Shown piece after piece: positions 9,101 through 16,286 of a stretch of DNA of 38,057 bases. The translations under genes were made by a program, and so were the position numbers. The stretch is from DASQHW01 sp038209365. Its GTDB lineage: Bacteria; Actinomycetota; Acidimicrobiia; IMCC26256; PALSA-610. Under the pieces are notes generated by a model. It was not told where the DNA came from and searched no databases. It saw only the letters and a program-made list of their open reading frames with translations. The stretch is taken from contig JBBQXS010000043.1 of NCBI GenBank assembly GCA_038209365.1, positions 1 through 38,057 of the forward strand, in the 5' to 3' direction. Position 1 is the first letter of the stretch. Each line of letters begins with the position of its first letter.

Positions 9101-9409
9101 TCAGCGCTCGCGGTCGTCACCGTCGAGCGTGAGCAGGTCGCGTGCGACCAACGCATCGACGAGGTCGAGGACCTGCGCTTCGACCGCCGCCGGCGACTGA
9201 TCGGAGCCTGCGGCAATCGCGCGTGCGATCTCCCCGAGGGTTCGAGTTCCGTCACATGCAGCCCAGAGCACGGCCGCCGGCACGTTCAGGTGATGGAGCA
9301 TCGCCGTCGCCGTGTCCAACGCGATGATCTCGTCGTCGAGCACGACCGGCTCGATGCCTGCTGGTCGGCGTGGCCGGCTCACCATCCGGGCGGCGCGGAG
9401 ATCGTCCAT
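9101..9409 (-). CDS. PqqD-like peptide-binding protein (second copy)
   Basis: 102 residues with the PqqD/RRE pattern: a short beta hairpin (PVVLDDEIIALD), then a winged-helix-like region with HLNVPAAVLWAACDG, TLGEIARAI and VLDLVDALVARDLL. PqqD-family proteins bind a precursor peptide and present it to a modifying enzyme. The ATG at 9409 overlaps the stop of the kinase gene by one base (TGATG), so translation is almost certainly coupled. The reading frame extends upstream inside the kinase gene without further homology. Family members near HprK-like kinases are known in exopolysaccharide regions (HPr-rel-A type, from memory). The peptide it binds is unknown. Confidence 0.8.
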   Translation of the reverse strand: MDDLRAARMVSRPRRPAGIEPVVLDDEIIALDTATAMLHHLNVPAAVLWAACDGTRTLGEIARAIAAGSDQSPAAVEAQVLDLVDALVARDLLTLDGDDRER

Positions 9410-10302
9410 CACGGACTCGTCTTTTCCGACGTGTCGACGCGCCGCCGGAGCTCCGCGGATATCACCCGGGCCGCCTCTTCGAGATCGTCGTACTCGAGCC
9501 GGTAGCAGTCGCAGCCCTGCAGCATCCGTGCCAGCAACTTCAACGCCTCGGTCCCGGAGTCGAGGAAGGAGAACGCTTGCTGCGCGAGCGACATCGCAGC
9601 TCGTGCGCGTGAGAGCGGGTGCAAGCGCGCGTTGCTCGACGGTACGCGGCGCGGCAGGATCACGATCGCCGGCGTGCTCGCCGCGCCGACACTCCCTCCG
9701 ACCTCGGCGGGGATCACGTACCGCACCGTGGAAACGAACCGGGAGGCCCCCGGTGCCATCGGCGCGAGCTCCGGAAACAATGACCACACGTCCTGGTGCA
9801 GCGCGATGGGCTTCGGATACGGGACGACGCAGCCTGTGTCGGGATCGAAGGCAACGGCCTCGTCCGTCAGGTACCGCAGCCCGGCGCGCACGAGCGCGGC
9901 GGCGAGCGTCGACTTTCCGGCTCCTGATCGCGCCGAGATGACGACCGCGCGACGCTCCAACTCCACTGCTGCGGCGTGGAGGAGAAGCGTGTGCGGTCGC
10001 GTCCGTATGACGCCCTGATTGACTTCCCACACGACACGGTCGACGAGCGAGGCGCGCGTCGTCGCGTCGAGCGCGAGTACGTCATCGATGTACAGCGAGA
10101 AGCAATCTTCGGCGGTTTCCGCGATGCGTTCGACGCGGAAGCTCGTCATGGGGACGTCCTCGGAAGCGCACCCGGAGTATGCAGTGTGGAACACCGCCCG
10201 CAGATCGGGGTCGTCGACCGTCAACGAGAAGGCGAACCCGAGACACGTGAACGATCGCACGACGGGACCGGGCGCCGGTAACGGGATGTCCTCGTCGATC
10301 AT
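9409..10302 (-). CDS. HprK-related kinase (HPr kinase-like P-loop protein)
   Basis: 297 residues. The P-loop SARSGAGKST lies at about 123-132 and is preceded by LLLHAAAV (107-113), the conserved lead-in of HprK-type domains. YLTDEAVAFD (144-153) supplies the Walker B-like acidic pair and PYPKPIALH (161-169) matches the proline-rich loop typical of HprK-related proteins. The N-terminal 100 residues form the usual accessory domain of this group. There is no HPr or PTS gene nearby, so the substrate is more likely a peptide or small molecule; a relative phosphorylates lasso peptides. The ATG at 10302 forms ATGA with the preceding gene's stop, and the gene's own stop overlaps the PqqD start, so it sits inside a fully coupled operon. 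Confidence 0.85.
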   Translation of the reverse strand: MIDEDIPLPAPGPVVRSFTCLGFAFSLTVDDPDLRAVFHTAYSGCASEDVPMTSFRVERIAETAEDCFSLYIDDVLALDATTRASLVDRVVWEVNQGVIRTRPHTLLLHAAAVELERRAVVISARSGAGKSTLAAALVRAGLRYLTDEAVAFDPDTGCVVPYPKPIALHQDVWSLFPELAPMAPGASRFVSTVRYVIPAEVGGSVGAASTPAIVILPRRVPSSNARLHPLSRARAAMSLAQQAFSFLDSGTEALKLLARMLQGCDCYRLEYDDLEEAARVISAELRRRVDTSEKTSP

Positions 10303-11414
10303 CGCGCCTGCCTCCACCGGCGTTGCAGCTGTAGCGCCCTCTGCCAACGTTGGACGTAGCTGCCGTCGCGCTCACGCAGGTAGGAGCGCGTGGGCAGGAG
10401 GAGCGCGCGCGCGTACGCGAGCTTGCGCCGGGTGCCACGGACGGCCCACACGCCTGTCGCCGCCCGCGCCGCGTAGGTCGCGTCGGGTGAGACATACACG
10501 GCGAGCGCCGCCCGTTCGAATGCATCAGGACGGTATGAGTCCGCCCAGTCGCGCAGTGGCTGGGGAACGTCGATCGGCAGGTATGAGCAGGTGAGCAACA
10601 GTGCGCGTTGCAACACGGCCCGACCCCGCCAGCGTTCGGCGAGAGAGAGCACATGGTCGACATCGACCGACGTCGTGCACAGGAACTCGGCGATGTCGCG
10701 CAGTGTCGAGTAGCGCGGCGCACGATCGCCGAGAGCCGCGTGATAACAGACATGAAGAAAGGTGAGATCGGGACCCGGCACCGGGACCTCGACGCCGCCG
10801 ACGACGATGGTGCACGGATCCTCGAACAGGTCGTACGGGTCGATCGCCAGACCAAAGGGACCCGCGACGAACACTCGATGCACGTCGAGCTCGAGACCGT
10901 CGCGGGTGACGACACACACGCCTTTGCCGAACCTCGACGTGAATCGAGTGCGCGGCTCCCGGTAGCGGGGACGCCCGCCCATCGCCGCGAGCAGCGCGAC
11001 GGCCTCGTCGAACTGGTCCGCCGCAACGAGAACATCGACGTCGCCGAAGGACCGAAGACCGGGTTCCGCGTACAGCGTGCGCGCCACAACGGGACCCTTC
11101 AGTGCACGGTGCGCGATCCCGGCGTCGGCCAACATGCTGCTCGTCTCGGTGAGCAGGCGCTCGAGCACGAGATCGAGCGCCAGGGCTTCCTCGTGCCGTC
11201 GACCTGCCTCGGCGCGCTGGTCCGGCGTGGCCCGGATCACGCCCGAATCCAGGGCGGCGACGAGGTGTCCCGGAATGCGTTCGGCCGTCGCGAGATCCAG
11301 GAGCTCGGCCATCGCCTCCGCGTCGAGCACCTCGCCCGCGGGACGGGCCCCCGCACCCGGCAAGCCGGTCGCGGCGACGATCCCGACCAACCGGCGCGCC
11401 TGCTCGGTCGTCAT
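10299..11414 (-). CDS. Nucleotidyltransferase family protein (NTP_transf_5-like)
   Basis: 371 residues resembling the uncharacterised nucleotidyltransferase family (PF14907 type). ALKGPVVARTLY at about 104-115 and the catalytic GDVDVLV at 124-130 (acidic pair D125 and D127) are followed by LELDVHR with a third candidate acidic residue at D177. The C-terminal half is helical and ends in an Arg/Gln-rich tail. Members accompany HprK-like kinases and PqqD proteins in peptide-modification and exopolysaccharide loci, but their reaction is generally unproven; transfer of a nucleotide or nucleotide-linked group is expected. It is coupled at both ends by ATGA overlaps (11414/11411 and 10302/10299). 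Confidence 0.82.
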   Translation of the reverse strand: MTTEQARRLVGIVAATGLPGAGARPAGEVLDAEAMAELLDLATAERIPGHLVAALDSGVIRATPDQRAEAGRRHEEALALDLVLERLLTETSSMLADAGIAHRALKGPVVARTLYAEPGLRSFGDVDVLVAADQFDEAVALLAAMGGRPRYREPRTRFTSRFGKGVCVVTRDGLELDVHRVFVAGPFGLAIDPYDLFEDPCTIVVGGVEVPVPGPDLTFLHVCYHAALGDRAPRYSTLRDIAEFLCTTSVDVDHVLSLAERWRGRAVLQRALLLTCSYLPIDVPQPLRDWADSYRPDAFERAALAVYVSPDATYAARAATGVWAVRGTRRKLAYARALLLPTRSYLRERDGSYVQRWQRALQLQRRWRQAR

Positions 11415-11716
11415 CGCTCGTCGCGGCCGTGACGGCGGGCGAGCAGGCCGCGGCCGTGCAGCGCTTCGACGAGCGACGCCACCTCCGCGCTGACGCGCTC
11501 CCGAGGTGCGTCGTAGGACGCCGCGAGCTCCCGCGCGACGTCGTTGACGGAGCGTGGTGACGCGAACGCATTCCAGGCGGCGAGCGCCGTGCCGCGCAAC
11601 GCCAGCGGTGAAGAGCCCTTCGGCCCGAGCAACAGCACGCAGTCCGCGGTCCTCCGCACGAACACGCGCGATTCGTGCGCGTAAGCCGCGTCAGGACCCC
11701 AGCCGGCCCCTCCCAT
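11411..11716 (-). CDS. PqqD-like peptide-binding protein (first copy)
   Basis: 101 residues with the PqqD fold pattern: VLLLGPKGSSPLALRGTALAAWNAF, then SVNDVARELAASYD and VASLVEALHGRGLL. It is the first gene of the five-gene reverse operon. Its start is well supported by GGGGAG six bases before the ATG at 11716. The stop overlaps the nucleotidyltransferase start as ATGA. It is distant in sequence from the second PqqD-like protein at 9101, so the two probably serve different partners or steps rather than being a recent duplication. A DUF-type winged helix without peptide function remains possible. Confidence 0.72.
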   Translation of the reverse strand: MGGAGWGPDAAYAHESRVFVRRTADCVLLLGPKGSSPLALRGTALAAWNAFASPRSVNDVARELAASYDAPRERVSAEVASLVEALHGRGLLARRHGRDER

Positions 11717-11752
11717 TGCGATCTCCCCACGAAGTTCGCGGACGGTCCGTCT

Positions 11753-11782
11753 ATTATGTCACCGATTGCGTGAGTGTGAAAA
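11753..11782 (-). promoter_or_regulatory. Candidate promoter of the PqqD/kinase operon
   Basis: On the reverse strand TTTTCA (11782-11777) and CATAAT (11758-11753) are separated by 18 bases, about 37-42 bases ahead of the ATG at 11716. CATAAT is the best -10-like hexamer in this GC-rich divergent region. A near-palindrome, CGGACGGTCCG at about 11739-11749, overlaps the expected transcription start and could be an operator. Called by pattern only. Confidence 0.4.
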
Positions 11783-11848
11783 CGCAGCGCGCGCGGGAGG
11801 ATAACTGCGCGAGGGTGACAATCACTGCGACGGGGGAATGGGGACCCA

Positions 11849-12292
11849 GTGGCGAAAGCGGAAGATTCTTCCTGCCCGCGACCAGAGACCGACACAACGG
11901 GCTCGGCCGTTGCGGTCCCGGCGGGCCTGTCCCGCCGGCAATTCGTGCGCGGTGGGTCGACGGCGATGGGCGTCGGCGCCGCGCTCGTGTGGTCGGGACC
12001 GGCCATTCGGAGCATCCGGCTCGCTGCGAACGCGGGGAGTCCGATGCCGACCACGACGACGACCACCGAAACGGTGTTCGCGGGCGGGAGCACGATACCG
12101 ACCGAGCCGCCGTCATCGCTGCCCGGTGGTGCGACGACATCCACCACCGCGGCACCACCAAGCCCGGGGAGCGCGAGCGACACCTTGCCGTTCACGGGCG
12201 CCGCGATCGCGACTACGGCGGCCGCGGGTGCGGGCGCCATCGTCGCGGGCCGGGCGCTCATGTCGGCGCGTCATCGTCCACCCGAGCCCTAG
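11849..12292 (+). CDS. Tat-exported, Thr/Pro-rich surface protein with LPFTG sorting signal
   Basis: 147 residues. A twin-arginine motif (LSRRQFVRGG, R29-R30) is followed by a weakly hydrophobic stretch (about 36-53) and a possible cleavage site near AANAG (59-63). Residues 62-112 are rich in Thr, Ser and Pro with a run of seven Thr (68-72 and neighbours), as in O-glycosylated stalks. LPFTG at 113-117, a hydrophobic segment (118-136) and a basic tail (RALMSARHR) make a class C-type sortase signal. It starts at the GTG at 11849, with GGGGA upstream at 11840-11844. It is divergent from the PqqD/kinase operon, from which it is separated by 132 bases. No sortase is in the window. It may be a substrate of the neighbouring enzymes, but only gene order suggests this. 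Confidence 0.8.
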   Translation: MAKAEDSSCPRPETDTTGSAVAVPAGLSRRQFVRGGSTAMGVGAALVWSGPAIRSIRLAANAGSPMPTTTTTTETVFAGGSTIPTEPPSSLPGGATTSTTAAPPSPGSASDTLPFTGAAIATTAAAGAGAIVAGRALMSARHRPPEP

Positions 12293-12342
12293 AAGCCGCC
12301 CGGCACGTGGCGACTTCCGGCGCGATCGTGTCGGACGTCGCG

Positions 12343-13890
12343 CTACCTCGGGCACGGCGCCGCGCCCGACGGTGACCCGCCCGAAGCGCGCGGCCGCACG
12401 TCGTAGATCACGCCGTCGGCGCGCTTGACCACGACGTCCAGGCGGACCTTCAGCGAGAGCTGGGGAGGCGTGTACAGGTAGGGACGGGGATTCGGGAGGA
12501 ACCAGATCAGCTGCACCCGGGCGTGGCAGCCGACGAAACGCACGAAGTCGGCGAGCCTTCCTGTCTGGTCATCCGATTGGAAGTACGTCCTCGCGACGCT
12601 GGGGCGGACATCTCTGTCCACGAAGAGGCTGACGGCGGGGGCATCGTTGCTGAACGCCGGGATCGACGCGTCGAGCCGCTTCACGTCTTTCAGGATCTGG
12701 GAGTTGTGATAGCGCGCATTCGCGTACCCGCCGGCTCCGTCCTGTGCTGATCGCACGGCCCGCGCCGCGAACCAGACCACATTGAGCGCCACCCACGCGG
12801 CGGCCACCACGGTGATCGTGCGCCGAACATCTTGACGCCCGACACGTTGACGCACGTGCTCGAACATCCACGCGCCGATCACCACGGCCGGCACGAAGAC
12901 CGGGACCATGAAACGGGTGTTGCTGATCGCCCCGAACGCCACGACCGAAGCCGATCCCGCGAGATACACCACGTAGACGACGACCAGGAGCGCGAGCGGA
13001 CCCATGGAGCGCCAGTCATCCGGGAGACGGGCTCCGTCGAGTCGCAGGCGGACGGCGAGAACACCTGCGACACCGAGCACCGCGAGCAGCAACAACAAAC
13101 GAACCGCGCTCGGCCCCTCATCGGTGAGCAGCCACGTCGACACTTGCTTTGCGATACGCGACACGTTCGTGAACACCGATACCGATGCGCTCGCCCGATG
13201 CCCGAACGGATCGCTGCCCGCGTCGACGTTGCGGATCATCCACAACACGGGCGCGCTCAGCGCGGCGACCGCGAACGCCGCTCCCCGAAGGATCGCGGAG
13301 AGGTGGTTACGTCGCCACTCCGCTGCGAGGATCACGAGCGCGCCGACCGGAACGAACACCACACCGATGTAGCGGAGATAGAACGCGGCCCAGACCAAGC
13401 CCACAGCTCCCGCGAGCTTCGCGAGACTCCGCGGCCGGCTCGCCAGTTCTTCTATGACAAGCGCGAATCCGAGGAGCACGGGCAGGAACAGGTGCTCACT
13501 CAACGCCTTCTCGTAGACGTCGAGCAAGACCGCCGAGCATCCGATCACCACGGTCGCGGCGAGACGGACTCCTTGCGAGCGGACGTGGCGGCCCAACAGC
13601 CCGTAGCCGAGCAGCACCGTCGCCATGAATGCGATGACGCTCAAGGCACGAGCGGCGTCGATCGCGTCGATCCCTACACGTTCGGCGAGCGAAAGTGTCG
13701 CGGAATACGCGGGCGGGAAGTCCGTGATCGCCGTCCCAGCCCGCGTGTAGCCGTGCCCGTCGGCGAAACTGCGAGCCCCTGTCACGTACACGACTGAATC
13801 GGGCGTGAGGCCGATGCCATACCGTGCGGTCGCGACCAGCGTGCCGAGAGCCGTCGTCCCGAGCACGATCGGTATGACACGCCGTCGCAT
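12343..13890 (-). CDS. GT-C-type membrane glycosyltransferase (putative)
   Basis: 515-residue multi-spanning membrane protein of the PMT/ArnT-like GT-C kind. After the first helix comes LTPDSVVYVTGARSFADG, with the Asp in the first extracytoplasmic loop that these enzymes need, then FPPAYSA. About ten more helices follow and a soluble C-terminal part of about 140 residues (NARYHNSQILKDV..., FSNDAPAV). The ATG at 13890 is preferred because GCAGGA lies just upstream and the more distal start adds 49 Arg-rich residues without hydrophobicity. It is divergent from the GT-C gene at 14103 and convergent with the LPFTG protein gene (50-base gap). The lipid-linked sugar is unknown. Confidence 0.72.
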   Translation of the reverse strand: MRRRVIPIVLGTTALGTLVATARYGIGLTPDSVVYVTGARSFADGHGYTRAGTAITDFPPAYSATLSLAERVGIDAIDAARALSVIAFMATVLLGYGLLGRHVRSQGVRLAATVVIGCSAVLLDVYEKALSEHLFLPVLLGFALVIEELASRPRSLAKLAGAVGLVWAAFYLRYIGVVFVPVGALVILAAEWRRNHLSAILRGAAFAVAALSAPVLWMIRNVDAGSDPFGHRASASVSVFTNVSRIAKQVSTWLLTDEGPSAVRLLLLLAVLGVAGVLAVRLRLDGARLPDDWRSMGPLALLVVVYVVYLAGSASVVAFGAISNTRFMVPVFVPAVVIGAWMFEHVRQRVGRQDVRRTITVVAAAWVALNVVWFAARAVRSAQDGAGGYANARYHNSQILKDVKRLDASIPAFSNDAPAVSLFVDRDVRPSVARTYFQSDDQTGRLADFVRFVGCHARVQLIWFLPNPRPYLYTPPQLSLKVRLDVVVKRADGVIYDVRPRASGGSPSGAAPCPR

Positions 13891-14102
13891 CGCATCCTGC
13901 GTCGTTGTGTTCCGAAGGCGTGTACGCGGCACCGCGTCGTCACTCCCTGCCGACCTCGTAGAGCCGCGCTGACCTTGGCTGCGTACGAACGCTACGCGAC
14001 GCCGGCAATCTTCGCGAGGCGGCCACGGGATGTCCAAAGGACGTGCCGCAGGCTGGCGCGGTAAGAAATGCTCGTGTCAGGCTGCCGTACGCTGGAGGAG
14101 GC

Positions 14103-15518
14103 GTGACCACGAGGGCGGCAACACCGAGGATGTCGAAGGCGCGCACTCGCGTCGTCACCTTCCTTCATGGCGAAAAGCGGTACGTCGCGTGGTGGGCGCT
14201 CATCGTCCTCGCGATCGCATTTCGTGTCGCCTGGTCCGCCTGGATCGCACACGCGCACCCGAGCGCGGTCACGAGCGGCGACACGGGCGGATACATCGGC
14301 CCCGCGCGCGCGCTCCTCGAAGCGGGGCGTTTCAGCCTGTCGCCCCAGGACGCGACGCCCATGTTCCTGCGCACCCCCGGTTACCCGGGACTGCTCGCCG
14401 CGATCTTGTGGGTCACGAACAGCCAATGGTCCATCAGTCCGATCCAAGCGGCGCTGAGTGTGTTGCCCGTGCTGGTGACGGTGTTCGTCGGGCGACGCGT
14501 GATCGGTCCGGCTGCCGCGATGCTCGCCGGAGCGTTCGTCGCGCTCGACCCGTTGCAGTTCGCCTTGTCCGGGACGATCCTCACCGAGAGCCTCGCGACA
14601 CTCACGCTCATCGGCATCGTCGCGAGCGGCGTCGTGGTGTTCGTGCGACCGCCGGCGAACGTGCAGGCGCGTTACCTCTTTGCGCTCGGCACGCTGATCG
14701 CGGCGGCCACCATGGTGCGGCCGACGACCTACTACTTCCCGCCGATCGTAGTCGTCCTCCTGTTGTCCAGGTTCTGGCGACTCGGCGGGAAGAGGTTGCT
14801 CGTCTTGTTGTTGGCGTTCGTCGTGCCGATCATCGTCGTGGTCGGTGGCTGGCAGTTGCGCAACCACGACGCGGTGAACTCGTGGCAGCTGTCGGGCTCG
14901 GCGGCAGTCACGGTGTACTGCTACAACGCGGCGGCCGTCGAGGCGAAGGTCACGAGTCGCAGCCTGCGGGTGACGCGCCATGAGCTCGGCTGTCACCCGG
15001 GAGGGTGGGACGATCTCACCACCGCATGCCCGTCCTGGTGGGGATGCGACGTGCCGCACAGGCTCGCGAATGGTCCCGGCTTCGACGAGATGAGCAGTCG
15101 TGGTTTCCGAATCGTCACCCGGCACCCCGTCCAATCCGGCCAGCTCGTGCTGGAAGGCCTGGGGCGCGAGATCTTCGGGCCGGGCGCCGACACGGTCAGC
15201 CGATTCCTGGATGTCGGCCCGTCGCCCCCGCTGACCGCGGGGCTCTTCCTGTGGAACCTGCTCATGTGGTCGCTCGCGCTCGTTGGCGTCATCGTGGCGC
15301 TGCGCTCGCGGCTCCGCGCGTTCTGGGTCTTCCTGATGAGCCTCCTCGTGTACGTGCTGGTGATCTCCGCCGGCTCAGAAACGAGCGCTCGTTTCCGAAC
15401 TCCGCTCGTTCCCCTGGTCGCGCTCCTGGCAGCCCTCGGCGCACAATGCACTGCTCGGCGCTGGCGCGAGGAGCGCGCCCGTCGCCGTCGGAGGACCTTC
15501 GCTCACGAAGGCGACTGA
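14103..15518 (+). CDS. GT-C-type membrane glycosyltransferase (GT39/PMT-like)
   Basis: 471 residues from the GTG at 14103, preceded by GGAGGAGG; an ATG at 14130 is an alternative. One helix at about 25-45 leads into SGDTGGYIGPARALLEAG, an acidic loop motif, and FLRTPGYPGL, matching the ArnT/PMT family. At least nine helices follow. An extracytoplasmic insert with several Cys (HELGCHPGGWDD, ACPSWWGCD) lies in the second half, and the protein ends in an Arg-rich cytoplasmic tail. It is expected to transfer a sugar from a polyprenyl-phosphate donor outside the membrane. It is divergent from the GT-C gene at 13890. Confidence 0.75.
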   Translation: MTTRAATPRMSKARTRVVTFLHGEKRYVAWWALIVLAIAFRVAWSAWIAHAHPSAVTSGDTGGYIGPARALLEAGRFSLSPQDATPMFLRTPGYPGLLAAILWVTNSQWSISPIQAALSVLPVLVTVFVGRRVIGPAAAMLAGAFVALDPLQFALSGTILTESLATLTLIGIVASGVVVFVRPPANVQARYLFALGTLIAAATMVRPTTYYFPPIVVVLLLSRFWRLGGKRLLVLLLAFVVPIIVVVGGWQLRNHDAVNSWQLSGSAAVTVYCYNAAAVEAKVTSRSLRVTRHELGCHPGGWDDLTTACPSWWGCDVPHRLANGPGFDEMSSRGFRIVTRHPVQSGQLVLEGLGREIFGPGADTVSRFLDVGPSPPLTAGLFLWNLLMWSLALVGVIVALRSRLRAFWVFLMSLLVYVLVISAGSETSARFRTPLVPLVALLAALGAQCTARRWREERARRRRRTFAHEGD

Positions 15519-15555
15519 GCGCGCTTCGACGGGCGAGGAATGGCATCGCCGAAGT

Positions 15556-16266
15556 ATGTTCTCTGCGATGGACGCCGCGGAGACGCCCGATGTCGAGCGA
15601 CTTCGCCGGCATCTGCGGGCGATGGGTGCCGTGAACCGCCAACTTCACGCGCAGCTCGAGGGCGGCACCGTACGACTCGCAGAGGGTGCGGGCGCGCCCC
15701 AGGACGATCCGCTGGCGACGCCAGACGGTCTCGACGGCGGAATGGCAGCGATCACGGTTCGCCGGGCTTCTGTCGCAAGCGCGTGGCTCGAGCAGCTGCA
15801 GCTCCAGGGAGGCGGCAAACCCTCGCTCGTACGCACGCCGAAGCGCGGCATGTTCGTCGTGGAAGGAACGCTCAGGCGGGAGATCAAGTCCGGGCTGATC
15901 TTCCTGGCGCTCGCGCGCGCCTTCGGTGAGCCGCGCCAGATGCGCGAGTCGGAGCTCGAGCGTTTGGAGGAGGGCCCACCGGTCGAGGTGCTCGAGGGTG
16001 GCACCGGTCCGGCATTCGTCGTGGTCGGCGGCCGGCGCTGGCCCATTCGTGGACTTCCCTTGCCGTACCTCGTGAGCACCCGGGAAATGCTGAGCGTGCC
16101 CGAGGCCGAGGAGCTGAACGTCGCGGCTGCGCTCGCCTCAACCTCGACCCAGATCAAGCGGGTGCGGGCAGTGGTGGCGCGTGAAGGTCTCGGGCGCGGC
16201 GGGCTCATGCTGTTCGGCAAGGCCGCCCGCCGGGGCTTACGCAAGGCGATCGGCCGATCGAAGTAG
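15556..16266 (+). CDS. Unrecognised 236-residue protein
   Basis: I do not recognise a family with certainty. It opens with an amphipathic helix (about 13-35, VERLRRHLRAMGAVNRQL). The central part carries two similar beta-rich units, one around GMFVVEGTLRREIKSG and one around AFVVVGGRRWPIRGLPLPY, each of the form V-V-x-G-x-x-R-x-I followed by S/G. The C-terminus is helical and basic (FGKAARRGLRKAIGRSK). No signal peptide or membrane helix is seen. It follows the GT-C gene by 37 bases on the same strand and could be co-transcribed with it. Two ATGs (15556 and 15568) are possible starts and neither has a good ribosome site. The codon pattern supports real coding sequence. Confidence 0.65.
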   Translation: MFSAMDAAETPDVERLRRHLRAMGAVNRQLHAQLEGGTVRLAEGAGAPQDDPLATPDGLDGGMAAITVRRASVASAWLEQLQLQGGGKPSLVRTPKRGMFVVEGTLRREIKSGLIFLALARAFGEPRQMRESELERLEEGPPVEVLEGGTGPAFVVVGGRRWPIRGLPLPYLVSTREMLSVPEAEELNVAAALASTSTQIKRVRAVVAREGLGRGGLMLFGKAARRGLRKAIGRSK

Positions 16267-16286
16267 GCCGTCCCGGGCCGACGTCG

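Noticed and set aside
9101..11716. Lasso-peptide biosynthesis cluster
   Set aside because: PqqD-like, kinase and nucleotidyltransferase genes fit, but there is no asparagine-synthetase-like cyclase, no transglutaminase-like protease and no typical precursor in the window.
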